Below the pieces are notes generated by a model. It saw only the letters and a program-made list of their open reading frames with translations, was not told the origin of the DNA and ran no database searches. DNA of 64,000 nt from Paraphoma chrysanthemicola (lineage: Eukaryota > Ascomycota > Dothideomycetes > Pleosporales > Phaeosphaeriaceae), in contig JAGMWG010000016.1 in assembly GCA_020744225.1 (NCBI GenBank), positions 310,001-374,000 of the forward strand. The letters run 5' to 3'. This document shows, piece after piece, positions 1-12,138 of the stretch. How positions within the stretch are numbered: the first letter of the stretch is position 1; every line of letters starts with the position of its first letter. The position numbers and the translations under genes are program-made.

Positions 1-1
1 T

Positions 2-664
2 GATGACGCGACTATTCTTGGTTTCTTCATTCCGGCCAACGCCATGATCTCCGTCGAGTTGAAACGCACGGCCCAAATGCTTGCAAAGTCCAACAAGAAG
101 AATATCGCCAAGTCAGTCCATAAATGGGGCGCGACTATCGAGAAGGGAGTCTGGGAGCACGGCGTTGTGACACACAAGAAGTACGGCGAAGTCTTTGCCT
201 TCGAAGTCGACGGCTACGGCTCACACATCCTCATGGACGATGCCAACCTCCCGTCGCTCCTTGCCCTGCCGCTCCTCGGCTTCACGGACGCAAAGAACAA
301 AATCTACCAGAATACGCGCCGCATGATCCTTGAAAAGGCGGGAAACCCCTACTACCTAGTAGGAGACGACTTCAACGGTATCGGCGGACCACACGTCGGC
401 TTGACGAGCGCGTGGCCCATGAGCGTGCTCGTTCAGGCCATGACGAGCGACGACGATGAGGAAATTATGAAGTGTCTTCTTGCGGTGAAGAATGTGAGCA
501 GGAACGGACTGATACACGAAAGTGTGAATGTAGATTACGCGAAGACGTACACAAGGAGCTGGTTCGCCTGGGCCAACTCTGTGTTTGCGCAGACAATATT
601 GGACCTGGCGCAGCGAAAGCCACATTTGTTGTTCGGCAAAGGTGCGGAGGCGTATACGCTGTGA
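2..664 (+). CDS. GH125 exo-alpha-1,6-mannosidase, 3' part
   Basis: This is the C-terminal part of a metal-independent alpha-mannosidase of family GH125 (the old DUF1237/Mug157 family); the 5' part lies before the window. The frame is open from base 2, so the ATG at 44 is internal. Visible family blocks are DDATxxxFFIPANAM at the start, EVDGYGSHILMDDANLPSLL (residues about 65-85 of the visible part) and NPYYLVG...GIGGPHVGLTSAWPMS further on, then the HESVNV and SWFAWANS region near the end. Family members remove alpha-1,6-linked mannose from N-glycans or yeast-type mannan. No intron is seen in the visible part and the frame ends at TGA 662-664. The family call is firm; substrate and location cannot be read because the N-terminus is missing. 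Confidence 0.93.
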   Translation, partial: DDATILGFFIPANAMISVELKRTAQMLAKSNKKNIAKSVHKWGATIEKGVWEHGVVTHKKYGEVFAFEVDGYGSHILMDDANLPSLLALPLLGFTDAKNKIYQNTRRMILEKAGNPYYLVGDDFNGIGGPHVGLTSAWPMSVLVQAMTSDDDEEIMKCLLAVKNVSRNGLIHESVNVDYAKTYTRSWFAWANSVFAQTILDLAQRKPHLLFGKGAEAYTL

Positions 665-1196
665 TTAGGCATATTCCCCACATAGAATTGCCAGGGGATT
701 GGTTGGTCAGTAGCTCATCAGATAGACAATGCATTATAGACATCTTAAATGAAGTAACTCTCGTACATTCTATTCCACTCTTCTCGTTTCCATCCCCATA
801 TCTAGCATTACAAGCGACCACTCAACACCAGGTCTATAGAACCAAAGTCCCCTCTACCAACCAACCAAACCATCCTACACATATCCCTCTCCTCAGTCTT
901 CCAAGTAGTTGCTGCACGCAATGTGCGTCTTCGCCATGTGTGTGCCGCTGCTAAAAAAACGTGGGTATAATAGAACGAAAGAACAAAACGAGCCTGGAAA
1001 TTAAAACAGGTGTACAAGAGGAATTAAAGATGTAACAATGTCGTCGGGGTAGAAGATTTCAAACGGGGTATTTCGTGCGGTCATCGGTCCTCGCTCGCTC
1101 GCTCATGCGCGTCAAGAAGGAAAAAGAAGTTTCGCGTCGCTCAATCCAACACTCGTTAAACGTGTACAAGTCAATCATTGTCGTTTCGCGCGGCTT
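665..1196. other. Intergenic, convergent 3' ends
   Basis: This gap lies between the stop of the GH125 gene and the stop of the minus-strand hydrolase, so it holds two 3' UTRs. It contains only short chance open frames. No RNA gene or repeat was recognised. Confidence 0.6.
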
Positions 1197-4100
1197 TCAA
1201 CGGGTGCTCAATCTCAGGTCGTCTCGCGATATCGTGCTACGCAGTCGTTCGGCCGTTCGCTTCCTCGATAGGGATCTGTGGTCGCCTTTGCCTTGTACGA
1301 CGGCGGTCCAGTCTTCCCAGTCACTCGCCATCTCCATGAGCACGTTGCCCATGACTTGGGCGCTGGCCATGAGTCCGTGTTGTTCGCCCTCGAGGATTCG
1401 AACTTCACATTTGCGCATTAGCTTGCCGAGCCAGCGGACGTTGTCAACTGGGACACGCGAGTCTTTGCTGCCGTGGTGGATGACGACGGGGCGGTTGATG
1501 TCTTCGTAGCGGAAACCGATGGTTTGCTTCGTCTCAAGGCACACAATGAGGTCGGTGGCGGGGTTGGCGTTGGTGGTTGCTCGATCCCAGATTGCGAAAG
1601 TGAGGCGTTCGTCAAAAGCGTGTTGGCGTTCACGTTCGGCTTTGGTGAGCTCTTCCTTCATCCGCTGCTGATTCTCATAATTGGGATCGGATGGGCTCGT
1701 TGCAGAAAGAGTCAGGGAGCTCGCGTTCGGAATAACTTGGTCCATCAACATCATCGACTCGCGGCGGTTTTCCTTCAATGAAGGTCGAGGCGCCGCAGAT
1801 ACTGGTTGTGGGTGGATGCTCTTCCGTCGTGTCTTGGGCGAATTCTTTGGTCCCGATCGCTGTAAGCTCGCGCTCGTGGCGCTGAGGAAGGTGGAGTTGG
1901 CGACCTTGAGCAACGAGGGCGGTAGAGCACGTAGAAACCGTTGCGACCGAGGCAGCTGCTGTGTTGGCGGAGAGTCTTGACTTATGCCGATTGGTGCCAT
2001 TTGGGAAGGTGGTATCCATGGCGCAAGAAGATGCACCCGTCCACGAATGTGTTGAGGCATTCGAAGTGATGTTGCTAGAGCGTATACAGCGCCTGCTGAG
2101 TGCGCCAGCATCGAAAATTTGGTGATCTTCAGGGCCTGACATATCACGAGCACATCATCTGAAGGTATGTTAGCGTAGAAGAGCCATCGAGTGCGCAGCG
2201 GCATTTACCTGGCCAGCTCAAAGGCGTTCCGTTGGGGTCAACTTGGCTCCCACCAATACCTGGACGGTCTGGCGTGATCAATCGTAGCTTCAACGTCGCA
2301 GCCAGCTGGTCGTAGAATGCCATGACAAATCTTGTCAGTCCCATGCCAACACAAACGAACACAGCGAAGCCGTTCGGATCGCCGACCTCGGAGAACGATA
2401 TGACCCTTCCTGTTTGCGGATGTCGGATTTTCTGCGACAGGCGCGACGAGTTGAGGTAGCTGTCGACCTCGAGATCGATGGAGTCTAAGCTTGCGGGTCG
2501 CTCCTCAATGACTGGTTGCGGCGGCCGCTGTACAGCCCCAGTGGAACCTGCAGCCGCCTCCCGTCGTTCCACCTTGTCGTTATGCGCCTTTTCGGCCTTC
2601 GCGGGCAAGTCTGGGTGGGACCATCTCTTCTTGGTCAGCGTACGACGGCGCTGAAGCTGCAGACTGTTTGACGCTGGCGACGATACAATCATTGATTGAT
2701 GTCGAGTGTTGATTTCTTCGCTGGTCGACCGCATAGGAGCAGATTTTAGGCTAACAGCGCTATCAGTCACGCTTGAGGAGTGTCTATGTCCGTTTGTTCC
2801 AGTGAGTGCTGAGGCAGTAGCTTTGCGCGCGACTGCCGATCGTCCGCCAACAGCTGCAGAGCTTGAGCGTTTAGGCGAGGCACTGGACTTTGTTTCTCTG
2901 CTCGATGCGACACTCACGCTGGGGGGCGGAGGGGACGATGCGCGCGGTGGTGGGAACTTTGGGGTTGGTGGTGATGCCTCTTCCATCCGCTGCATGGCGA
3001 GAGCGTAGTTGATGGGGAGCGGGGTAAGATCGTCGCCGTCGTTCACCGTTAAGCTTCTGTGTCGTGAGTGGCGCCATGCTCGTGTCTGGGGAAGTACCAT
3101 GGACTCGGTTTCGGGTACTCGATCCTCAACCTTGTCGTCTGGCCGCTCTACTGGCTTTTCCGAACCTGCCAGTTCAACGGTAATTCCAAGAACTTTGTGC
3201 GCTTTGGTGCAATCCTGCACTCGCCTTTCTGACGCGCTTGACACAGTTGAAGTGGGGGACTGCTCAGGGCTCGGGATGACTGAAACGTGAGGCACATTCG
3301 GAGGAGTTGCCCCTGCATCCACACTCATGGGCTGCTTCCCGGCTATTTTATCTCTGCGCCACTTCTGCTCCTTGAGTTCTCGAATCCTTTGGGCGACTTC
3401 ATTCTCTTCTTGTTCCAACTCGCGCAATATCTTTTCCTTCATCACCGTCTCCTCGTTCTTTACCGGCTCCTCCATCTTTTCTTCTTCTTCGAGGACAGGG
3501 TCTGTACCTTGGGGTTCCATGCGAACGTGGGCACTGGTGCGGTTTTTCCTGCTCTTCCTGGGAGGACTCCCTGTATGCTTCAAGGATGAGCCACGCTCGG
3601 GAATCAAGCCTTGTTCCGATGGACTCTCTCCGTTGGGGCCGTCGACTAGATTGATGCGCAGTCGACGAGGACTGCCGCTGCGGTCGGAGAACCGCTGCGC
3701 AAACCTGGAAGAGTCGCCCTGAAACGGCTTGTTCTCGTCCCTCGATGTGGGCTCTTCCTTTATGGTATCCTCGTAGGAAAACACAGGCACGCTGTTCTTC
3801 CGTGGGGAGTCGTGCGAAGCGATGTCTTCTAAGCTGTGTGTAGTATGTCGCTTGCGCTCGGTTTCCTTCATACGTAGACGCTCGCGAGAGCTCATGTACA
3901 TCAAACTCCTGTGGCCTTTCGCACTCCTTTTGCTGTCGGCAGACGACCGCTCGCTGCCTCCCGAGGGCTGCCTGGGCGCACCAGTCTCAATGCTGATGTT
4001 ACCAAAGCTGGTCACGGATATATTCGAATGCGTCGAGTGCAGCGAGGCTGAGCTGCCGCTGTTCCGTCCGATGTAGCTGCTGAGCGAATGCGGCTTGTCG

Positions 4101-4564
4101 CGCTTCTTCGGCGCCGTGAGGGCAGAAAAGCCGGATGGCGGCTTCGATGTGCGGATGACAGGCGGCTCGCAAGCGTCGTCTGGGTACAAGTCGTTGATGT
4201 CCCTTACCGATTTGTTGTAGGCCGAGTGTTCGATCGAGCTCGCATCGTGGCCTGCTAGCGAATTCCGCCCAGAGATGGTGTGTATGCTCGTGTGCGCAGA
4301 TGCAGACACGCCGTTGTTGTAGCCGACGAGGAGGTTCTCGAAGTGGTCGTGGGCGGGAATCGATATGGCGGACAGTTGGTCGATCAGGGACGAGATGACA
4401 GCCGGCGACGCTGCCTGGGTCGGGACCTGGTTTGGCGTCCGCTTCTTGCCTGGTGTTTTGCCGGTCGGTAGCGGTTTCCTCGCCCTAGAGGAACCGTGGT
4501 TCGGCGGAGCTGGAACCGCGGGAACTGACGGCAGCGGTGGGTTTGTTGGCGTCTGGAAGCTCAT
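1197..4564 (-). CDS. Alpha/beta-hydrolase protein with long disordered N-terminus
   Basis: Two exons, complement(1197..2158, 2209..4564), about 1105 aa. The 50-nt intron (GTAAAT..CTTCAG) joins the phases exactly within TPLSWP-DDVLV. Residues 1 to about 700 are low-complexity, rich in Ser, Pro and charged residues, with a Glu/Lys-rich helix around the middle (KEKILRELEQEENEV), probably disordered. The C-terminal 400 residues carry an alpha/beta-hydrolase fold: RLITPDRPGIGGS after the oxyanion region, a nucleophile elbow AHSAG (Gly of GHSxG replaced by Ala), an acid in HHGSKDSRVP and a His in EGEQHGLM, so the triad looks complete. An in-frame ATG 63 nt upstream (4627) could add 21 residues; the 4564 start was preferred because the Pro-rich sequence begins there. 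Substrate unknown. Confidence 0.85.
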
Positions 4565-6355
4565 TCTGCCGGTCGTGCAGATGGTGCAGCGCGAGGCTAT
4601 CCCAAGTGCAGTCAGATACGATGTCACCGATGCGTCGGGGAGTGAATTAGATGATCAGTGCTGCATGTTGCAGTAGGCACATGCAAGCTGCTGCAGGTCG
4701 AGTCGCGCGCGTTACATATGTTCGGTATCAAGCAAGTGGAAACTCTAAGAAGGACGACACCTGCAGCAGCGTGGGAGACGGCAACAAAAGAGGCTTGAAG
4801 TTGTTAAATTAACTGAACTCCCCGAACCAACTGCGACTCCCATCTGCCTTCAGGGATGTATCCACTCTGATGATCGGCGCACGTGCACGCGCGTTAGCGA
4901 GCTGGACCCTCTCTGCTCTTGTCTTAGGGACAACCCAGGCACGCCAGGATATGTCAATTCATGCACCTATTCGAGTTTTCGACAATGCAAACATATTCAA
5001 GCGGCTTCCCACTCGATTCAAGTCTTGACAGTCTTACGACTTCTTGTTGGGCGCTCATTCCCCAAGGTGGACGATCGAAAACCCCCCTGGTCACCTCGCA
5101 CTCTCTGCAAACTCTATTGACTCGTGCACGGAGGCTGAACAGTGCACATTGCAAACATCCCGCTGAACCATCGGGAATATCTCCAGCGAACTGCTGCTCA
5201 GACCCTCCCGACGTATTCGAGGCTTGTTTCGTGCTCTTGCGATACGTAATCGCTCTTTTACCGGCGGCTCAGGCCGAGCGAAGATCGAGATAGTATGAGG
5301 CGAGGCTGCATCTATATTGCGCGACCCACCTCGTCGGTAGGTTGAATCGCATGCATGTCAGGGCTGTCCTGCATGCTGGGCTTTTGTTTCACATTCGCCA
5401 GAAGTATCATATTGACGTGGTAGTGGGTGCATCAAGGGGACAGCTTCTGCTTAAAAAAGATGTCTGGCAGGCGTCAGCCCATTGGGAACGCTTTGACAGA
5501 TGCAATGTAACAGGTCAGCTGAGAAGTGAATGAGTAGCTTGGCTGCCGCCACAAACATCAACAGCCTGGACAGGAAAATTGTGCCCGGAGGACGTGTCGT
5601 CTGCTACTACGAAAAAGCACATTGCGCAACCGCCAACAGTTCAGCAACGAATCGATAATGTTGTTGCGGGGGACCCCCGTTTGTCGGAGAATTTGCAAGA
5701 GCGAAACGAAGCATTAATGCAAAGTATTGACAACAATCGGATCAGGCCTGAAAGCCGCCAGCCTCGTAAGCTGGCTTCCTATTAGGGGTAACATCTATAG
5801 TATGGAACGTCCGGATCGGATCGGATCAATCTTCAACACTCGTGTGTCGGGAGAAATGTCCGACGCGTCGCTGTATTTCGACTTCGCATGCAAAATGATG
5901 CCTGCTACTGTACCTGCAGCGCCGGTGGGGCAACAGATCTACCCTTCCACAAATTCTTTTACGGGTAGCGCAAATAGATGCGACTACTGCCAGAGGAGCA
6001 AAGACAGCCTTAATGTAAAAGCCTAGAGACTATCGATATGTTATAAAGATTGTACTGCAGATGTAAACACACGCGAAGGTACTCAGGAGTGTCCTACTGA
6101 AGATGTCAAGGTGCAGTAACTTATGCGCCTGGAAACGGTTCGCATTTGCTGGATGTCGCTTATATGCCCGCTTGCGTTCACGTACAGCCGCAAGCCTGCA
6201 TCTGATGGCTACGTCATACCTACCTGCAGCGAAACACCAACACCAAATCTCTCACCACTCCAGGTTCTCCACATAACTTTGCGCATCAGACTGTTATTAC
6301 TATCCCCACCTGAGCTCTTCACTAAAGTCTCACAATACTGTTCCAACCTACAAAC
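4565..6355. other. Long intergenic region, divergent promoters
   Basis: About 1.8 kb between two divergent genes. Short open frames on both strands have no recognisable domain, no convincing splice structure and no family resemblance, so none is called. The part next to each ATG should hold the promoters. Confidence 0.5.
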
Positions 6356-7448
6356 ATGTCTCTTTCTGCCCTCCTCGCGCCGTTCGCACCCTTTGCATCT
6401 TTGCTCGCGATCCCGATGCTCAGCTCCTGGTCGACGTCACTCAACCTCGTCTTCCTCAGCCTCGCATGGACCACTATCGCAGCAACATACTCACCCCTGC
6501 AACTTGAAGCCTTTGCACCTCTCTTCATCCGGCTCACACTCTACGTCTTCCCTTCGCTTTTCTTCCTGCTCTTCGACATTGGGGTGCCTAGTCTGGCCAG
6601 CGAATTCAAGAGTCAAGGCCGATTGGGAATCGCAACATTGCAGAAAGGGGGGAAGAGGAAAATGTGGAGGGTTGCGGGATGGAGCGTAGCGAATGTGCTC
6701 ATTACGGTTGCGTTGCAGGCTGGAATTGAGTTTTTGGTGACGGATGTGTTTAGGATGAGGAGTTTGTTGCAAATTAAGGGAAGCAAGTGGACGTTGAATC
6801 ATTTGCCGTATCCGTGGACAATGATCAAACATGCTATTTTGGGGTTGTTGGCTAGAAATGTGAGTAAAAAACAGTTCTTGGGTATCGGTGAGGCTGTGCT
6901 AATCTGCGTAGACGATTCAGTACTACGTCCACACGCACCTGCTTCACTCACCAACCGGTGGACGTCTGGCAGATCTGCATCAGAGCTGGCATCACAGCGT
7001 TAGGGTCCCGTACTCATTCGTGGCCAACTATGACCATCCGATCTGCCATATCCTGCATCGGTTCCTTCCATTATACCTACCAGCAATCGCCCTGCGCATG
7101 CACATCCTCACTTACTTGGCTCTCATCGTCTTCTTCAGCCTTGAGGAAACATTTGTGTACTCCGGCTACAACATCTTACCTTCGACGATTATGTTGAGAG
7201 GCATGGCGAAGCGCACTGATCTCCACATGATGTCAGAAGGAGAGGGTAACTATGGCCCGTTAGGTGTTCTGGACTGGGTGCATGACACAACCTTGGGCAA
7301 GGATGTCATGGAAGACTTGAAAGCGGAAATGGAGAAACATCACGTTGAGGAGAAGGCCAGTAATGCAATTGATGGTGTCGGAGATGCGGCCAGTGGCTTG
7401 GCGGGCAAACTGAAGGCGAAGGTCGGCAAGGGTAGGAGGAGAAAGTAA
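6356..7448 (+). CDS. Fatty acid hydroxylase / sterol desaturase superfamily membrane protein
   Basis: Two exons, 6356..6859 and 6921..7448, 343 aa. The 61-nt intron (GTGAGT..TTCAG) joins ARN to YYVHTHLL. Several hydrophobic segments lie in residues 1-80, 115-140 and 235-265, so this is a multi-pass membrane protein, probably of the ER. Histidine clusters HTHLLH, HQSWHH and YDHPICHILHR follow in the order expected for the di-iron site of the fatty acid hydroxylase superfamily, although spacing departs from the classical HX3H/HX2HH pattern. The last 60 residues are charged and lysine-rich and may face the cytosol. It is probably an oxygen-dependent lipid hydroxylase or desaturase; the actual lipid cannot be told. 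A non-catalytic member is possible because the third His box is weak. Confidence 0.75.
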
Positions 7449-8032
7449 AGATCAGAGCGACCACCATCCTCCATCGACATTGTGTTGCACTGATTATACA
7501 CCGACAGAAGTCGCATGGGCTACGCCTGAGCTTTGCAGTCCGTGGATGGAAATACACGGTAGGTTCCTGCTATTATATTGTGGCTCTGCTGGCGACTGCG
7601 AGAACCATTCCCGGGTTGTGAGAGGGATTGGCGTTAATGTTTGATAAGTCGTGATACCCCAATACATCTGTCAGTCCTGAACCATGTTGCGCAAGCGTCA
7701 CACCGACTTTATATCTATTGTCGCAGGAATCCGATCGGAGGCATAGACGGGTTAAAGTATGATTCTATTCGCTCATCAGTACTCCATGCTCCCAGTGATA
7801 CAACAAACGCCCAATAATGACATCACGCAAGCGAGGACCAAATGTTCACTTTCGGACCGTTTCGGATTCGCTTGCTCGTTACAAGTCTTATAGTAAATGC
7901 AAATCGGCACCCTTCGTGAAGAAAAAATTGGCTGTCTTGCCGACGCGGAATGTCTCGCTGTTGCGGCTCAGTATGCCGAAGTCATCTTTCATCCCATGCT
8001 CTGAACGCCAAATGCCCGTCATGACCCGTTGC
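7449..8032. other. Intergenic, convergent 3' ends
   Basis: Gap between convergent genes. One short plus-strand frame (7817-8062) overlaps the RPL6 3' end and has no recognisable content. Nothing else seen. Confidence 0.5.
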
Positions 8033-8814
8033 TTAGAAGACCATCTGGTGCGGTCGGTCTGAGCTGCGCAGGCTGAAGCTGGCACCGAGGTAGTCGATGA
8101 GGTGAGCCTCCTTCTTGATGGTGGCTAGGAGCGCCTTGTCAACAGCCTTCTGATCCGCAATGCGGTCCTTTGAGGTCTCCTTCTTCTACAACATGCATTA
8201 GCGCCAATACCGTAGGTCAAGTCTGACTGTACGTACCTCTGGCTTCTCGCCCTGCTTGAAGAACGAGTCCTCACCAGGCTTGTGGGCAGCCTTGTCCTTG
8301 GTGAAGTAGCCGTCCTCGCTGACCTTGTCCAAGACCTTGGAGTCAATGCCCTTCAGGTCCACCGTGGTAGAGGTCGCAATTACGTATCGGGCGTTTACCC
8401 TTCGCAGAGGAACGCCGTTGACTTTGAAAGGACCGGTGACGAGGAGGACACCCTGGGGAAGGTGCTTGAGGAGAACGACACGCTTGCCGCGGAAACGGCC
8501 AGCGAGGAGGATGACGACGGTGCCAGGTTGGAGCGATGCACGGGGCTTTGCCGGGCGGACAGACTTGCGTGCCTTGGGTTACAGTCAGCAGAGTTCCAAT
8601 GATTGCAATCCCACCACCGCATCCATCCTTGTGAGCACGCAGTCGCTGCGGTGTTGTTGTGAACATCCTCGCTCCACACGGTCGATCTTCCTCCTCTTCT
8701 CGGTGCAGTTGGGGATTGTCGCAAATATGAACGTACCTTTTTGGGCACGGAGACGTCCTCAGCCGGGTAGTACTTGCTCGCCTTCTGGGGCTGTTCCTCT
8801 TTGTTGGCCGCCAT
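8033..8814 (-). CDS. RPL6: 60S ribosomal protein L6 (eL6)
   Basis: Three exons, complement(8033..8185, 8237..8572, 8737..8814), 188 aa, close to the yeast length of 176. Exon 1 encodes 26 residues (MAANKEEQPQKASKYYPAED..KK). Exon 2 holds the KOW-type core: SLQPGTVVILLAGRFRGKRV, KHLPQGVLLVTGPF, NGVPLRRVNARYVIATST. Exon 3 ends SSDRPHQMVF. Introns of 164 and 51 nt keep phase 0; the acceptor of intron 1 is AAG at 8573-8575. It is a structural protein of the large ribosomal subunit. It shares a short divergent promoter (8815-9048) with RPN13. Confidence 0.96.
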
Positions 8815-9048
8815 TTCGAATTGTTGTTGTCGCGGATGCACTTCTGGTCAAAGGTTCGCCTATGGTGGAATATCGAGAAGCGGCTCACTGTGCGCCAAGA
8901 CCCGAACAGTTTTTCCGGCCGTTGCGCTCCAACCCCAAAGCGGACTAGCCGCGAAGCTCGCCCGCCGCCGCGGCCGCGAACCTAGGACGCTCACAAGCAG
9001 GCAGCTCCACCACCAAGGGCTCTTCTACAAAACATCACACCACACAAC

Positions 9049-10638
9049 ATGTCGATCCAGCCGCTAATAACGTTCAAGGCGGGACAGTGCGAGCTGACTG
9101 TAAGTAACTTGAGGCGCTACAAACACGGCCGTTTCTGATGTGCACAGCGCGAAAGCGACACCAACCAGAAAGTCAAGCCCATCCGGACACCAGGATTCGT
9201 GTACCTCTACCAGGGCGAAGATGGTCCGTCAGGCTCACAACACTCATGCACCCTACTCACAGGCTACAGAGTTTGTACACTTTTGCTGGCGGCCGCGCGA
9301 TAAGCCTCTCGACGAGTCCGAGCTCGACCTCATCATGATTCCAGGCGACGGCTCCTTCCTTCCATACACGGGCAAAGAGTCCGTCGAAGATTCCGAGAAC
9401 GTCAAGTCGCCCACCGACGGCCGCATCTTCGTGCTCAAGTTCAACTCAAGCTCCCAACGCTACCTGTTCTGGCTGCAGTCCAAGTCGCAACACCCACGAG
9501 GCGATGCAAGCTGGTTCAGCGAGCGAGATCTCAAGATCGGTCAGATCGTCGATCTTCTCTTGAACGGAGAAGAGATTGATGTCCATGCCGAACTATCGGC
9601 AGTGCAAAATCCCACCGCGGGCGACGAGGACGAGACAATGGAGGATGTGGAAGGCACAGACCACTCATCGAGCCGAAACCGCCACGGTAGCACCGGAGGC
9701 GCGGGAGCTGATGCAACTGGAGGTGACATCAGAGAAGAGGGCTCAGAGTCCCGCGAAGGAGGCGCTGACGGCGGCCGAGCGTAGGTTCTGTCCATTTGTC
9801 TCGCAATGAGCGTCGTGGCGCGGTCGACATTACGGCACTAGTTCGAGCCGCTGCTGAGGACCTTGACGATACTACCATAAAACATTCAAAGGAGTTTTTG
9901 GCACGGTGAGGCGTTCGGGAAAGACAACTAGAGCACCGCTGCTCGCTGTAACATTAAACAAAATATGCATCCATGTCACGTCATCCGTGCGCCCCTGCCA
10001 CGGCGCTCATTCTTGCTGCTTTTCTTGCTATTAGTTCAGGTCGAATTTTTGGCTAATACCTTGACAGAGCTGCACCAGCGACGGATGTCTCCGCTATCGT
10101 CAAAGGCTTCGTGGACTCACTTAAAGGTGGTGGCCTCGGTGGATCCTCTCAACCATCATCAGAGCCCTTTACAACGCTCCTCGACCTTCTCTGGCCCTCA
10201 CACACGATTCCTACCATCGAAAAAGCGTCCCCAGAATTGATCGATGCGTTATGCGCCCAGCTACCCATGACACCTTTCCTCCTCGAAGCCGAAGTCGAGG
10301 ATGTGGAGCAGATTGATCCGAATTCTGAAACCGCCCGAATGGCCATGCAGACTTTAGAGAAGGAAGAGAAGATTGATGTTCTGAAGAGGATTCTGAGGGC
10401 CCCGCAACTGAGGGCTGCGCTTGGAAGCCTGACTGAAGCTCTCAAAACCGGCGCACTACCGACGGTTGCTCAAGGGTTGAAGATTGATGTGGAGCATGGC
10501 GGTTTCATGCGGGGAGGCGCGATGCCGTTGGGCGGAGGTGAGGCAGTCAAGGCCTTCTTGGAGGGCGTCAAGAGGACGGTGGAGAAGGAGGATGACGACG
10601 ATGATGAGGAGGATGACGATGGCATGGAAACAGACTAA
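9049..10638 (+). CDS. RPN13: 26S proteasome ubiquitin receptor Rpn13/ADRM1
   Basis: Four exons, 9049..9099, 9148..9223, 9270..9780 and 10068..10638, 402 aa. Residues 1 to about 125 form the Pru (PH-like) domain that binds ubiquitin and docks on the proteasome base: ITFKAGQCEL, EFVHFCWRPR, LIMIPGDG, FLFW-type RYLFWLQSK. An acidic Gly-rich linker follows. The C-terminal 180 residues form the DEUBAD domain that binds and activates Uch37 (SSETARMAMQTLEKEEK, ILRAPQLRAALGSL), ending in an Asp/Glu run. The exon 2/3 join used here (46-nt intron, acceptor CTACAG at 9269) restores GEDEFVHFCW. The third intron is long (287 nt) and carries a good branch point GCTAATAC; its ends are the least certain part. 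Confidence 0.93.
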
Positions 10639-11066
10639 GCACTCGACCGTGTTCATAACGGGCCCTCTAATGAGTGTAAGCAGCTCGACTGGGCCTTACG
10701 TTCATAACGGGTCATGATTTACGTACATACATGATCACGCGACACGAACATAATCATGATGAGATACCGTCAAGTAGGTCATACCTATTCGTATCCTCGA
10801 ATTGCTCTCCAAGGTGTCTCTATCTTTAAGTGTGGATTGCATGTGCTACTTGACGCATACTTCAAGCATCATGCGACACGCGATACTGCGCCCACAGTCA
10901 GTCCAAACGCCTAGCACATTGGCCAAAACGCCCTTTCCAAGCCCTTTATCATCCAACTCACGTCGCACTCATACTTTGCCCTCCCTCGATCACTTCAAGT
11001 ACACATGCCCCTTATTCATGTAGTGACTACGCCTAGATTTCCTTCTTCCCACCCCAACCTTCTACC
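10639..11066. other. Intergenic, convergent 3' ends
   Basis: Holds two 3' UTRs. A 12-bp direct repeat GTTCATAACGGG occurs at 10651-10662 and 10700-10711. No gene seen. Confidence 0.5.
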
Positions 11067-11747
11067 TCAAACACCCTCCCTCGTTCTCTCCTCATACCTC
11101 CTCCTCAACTCCTCAATCCCAGTGGACCTCTCCGCTTCCTCCTCGCCCACAAAATGGTCCAAGCGATACTTCTTCACCCACTCCCTGGCAAGATTCTCCC
11201 ACTCCGGGCTCATGTAGCATTCTAAACACGGTTGGTTCGACTGCGCCAAGTAGCGCGGGAAATAGTACTCGCAGAGGTTGGGCTCGATGTCGAAATCTTC
11301 ATCTGGAAGGGTCGCGGAGGCGGGTAGCACGGGTAGACCAGGGGAGGTGGGTGATGCAGAGGTCTGGCTGGTGCCGGACCAGGTTGAGCGCTGGGAGATG
11401 GGCGAGATCGGGGAAGTAGGTAGATGCCCAGGGTAACCTGGTGGTGGGACCGTGTGCGTAGGTGAAGGAGCGACAAAGCGGAACGCAGGCGGTGGTGAGC
11501 CGCGTGCTGAAGTGCTGTGGCGTAGAGGGGAGGGCATGGGCGAGTGCGACTGTCGCTGGGTACATGAAGTCTCGATTTCATCTTCTCGTACTGGGGGCAC
11601 GATGGAGGGGACGGTTGACGAGCGCGGAAGACCTGTGGAACTGCTGATCGGGACGCGGGTACCAGTATCGAGAGCATGCGGGCATGGCGTGGTACAGACC
11701 ACTTTCGAGTGGTTGCAGGCGTAGATTTGGAGGAGCTTGTTGCACAT
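11067..11747 (-). CDS. Uncharacterised fungal protein, 226 aa
   Basis: Single open frame, 226 aa, not recognised. The N-terminus MCNKLLQIYACNHSK and the following VCTTPCPHAL give four Cys and two His within the first 30 residues, which could bind a metal. Residues 30-140 are Ser/Pro/Thr-rich and probably disordered. The C-terminal 85 residues look ordered: LCEYYFPRYLAQSNQPCLEC, then WENLAREWVKKYRLDHF and a charged helix to the end. Two CxxC-like pairs at the two ends suggest a zinc site, an inference only. The start is the first in-frame ATG, and codon usage and length support a real gene. Confidence 0.65.
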   Translation of the reverse strand: MCNKLLQIYACNHSKVVCTTPCPHALDTGTRVPISSSTGLPRSSTVPSIVPPVREDEIETSCTQRQSHSPMPSPLRHSTSARGSPPPAFRFVAPSPTHTVPPPGYPGHLPTSPISPISQRSTWSGTSQTSASPTSPGLPVLPASATLPDEDFDIEPNLCEYYFPRYLAQSNQPCLECYMSPEWENLAREWVKKYRLDHFVGEEEAERSTGIEELRRRYEERTREGV

Positions 11748-12138
11748 CGCGACAGTAGCGGAGCAGATTCAGACAGTTGATACGGTGTTGAGGATACTTT
11801 CGTATGTGTGTGAGGTTGCAAAGCGGGTGTTGGTTTGGAAGTGAGTGTGGACACGACTGACCAACGAACTGTTGAACGTGGTGAACGTCAGATTCACTTT
11901 AGCAATCTGCCAGCGAGATCCACTTGACATAGCACTCGTTTACTGACTACTTGGACGAGTCGTTTGGTCCTGAGGTCATCTGAGTGATCGCGAATTGGAA
12001 AATCAGAACATTTAGTGCCATGTTTGAATGCATATCGAATTCGCACAACTGTCACTGACAGTTCGCCCCATAAACGTCCCATCACTTTTCGCACCTCCGC
12101 AATGCGCCTCCTAAAACTCCCCAACACTTCCCTTGCAT
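11748..12138. other. Intergenic, upstream of the 226-aa gene
   Basis: Between the 226-aa gene's start and the prolyl-tRNA synthetase stop, both on the minus strand. It should hold the promoter of the former and the 3' UTR of the latter. Nothing else recognised. Confidence 0.5.

Noticed and set aside
4961..5293. 110-codon open frame in the long gap at 4.6-6.3 kb
   Set aside because: No family resemblance, no neighbours in phase, and it lies in a divergent promoter.
8343..8948. Long overlapping frames on both strands over RPL6
   Set aside because: They are shadows of the RPL6 exons and introns; none matches a family.
10651..10711. 12-bp direct repeat GTTCATAACGGG
   Set aside because: Too short and only two copies; likely chance in a 3' UTR.
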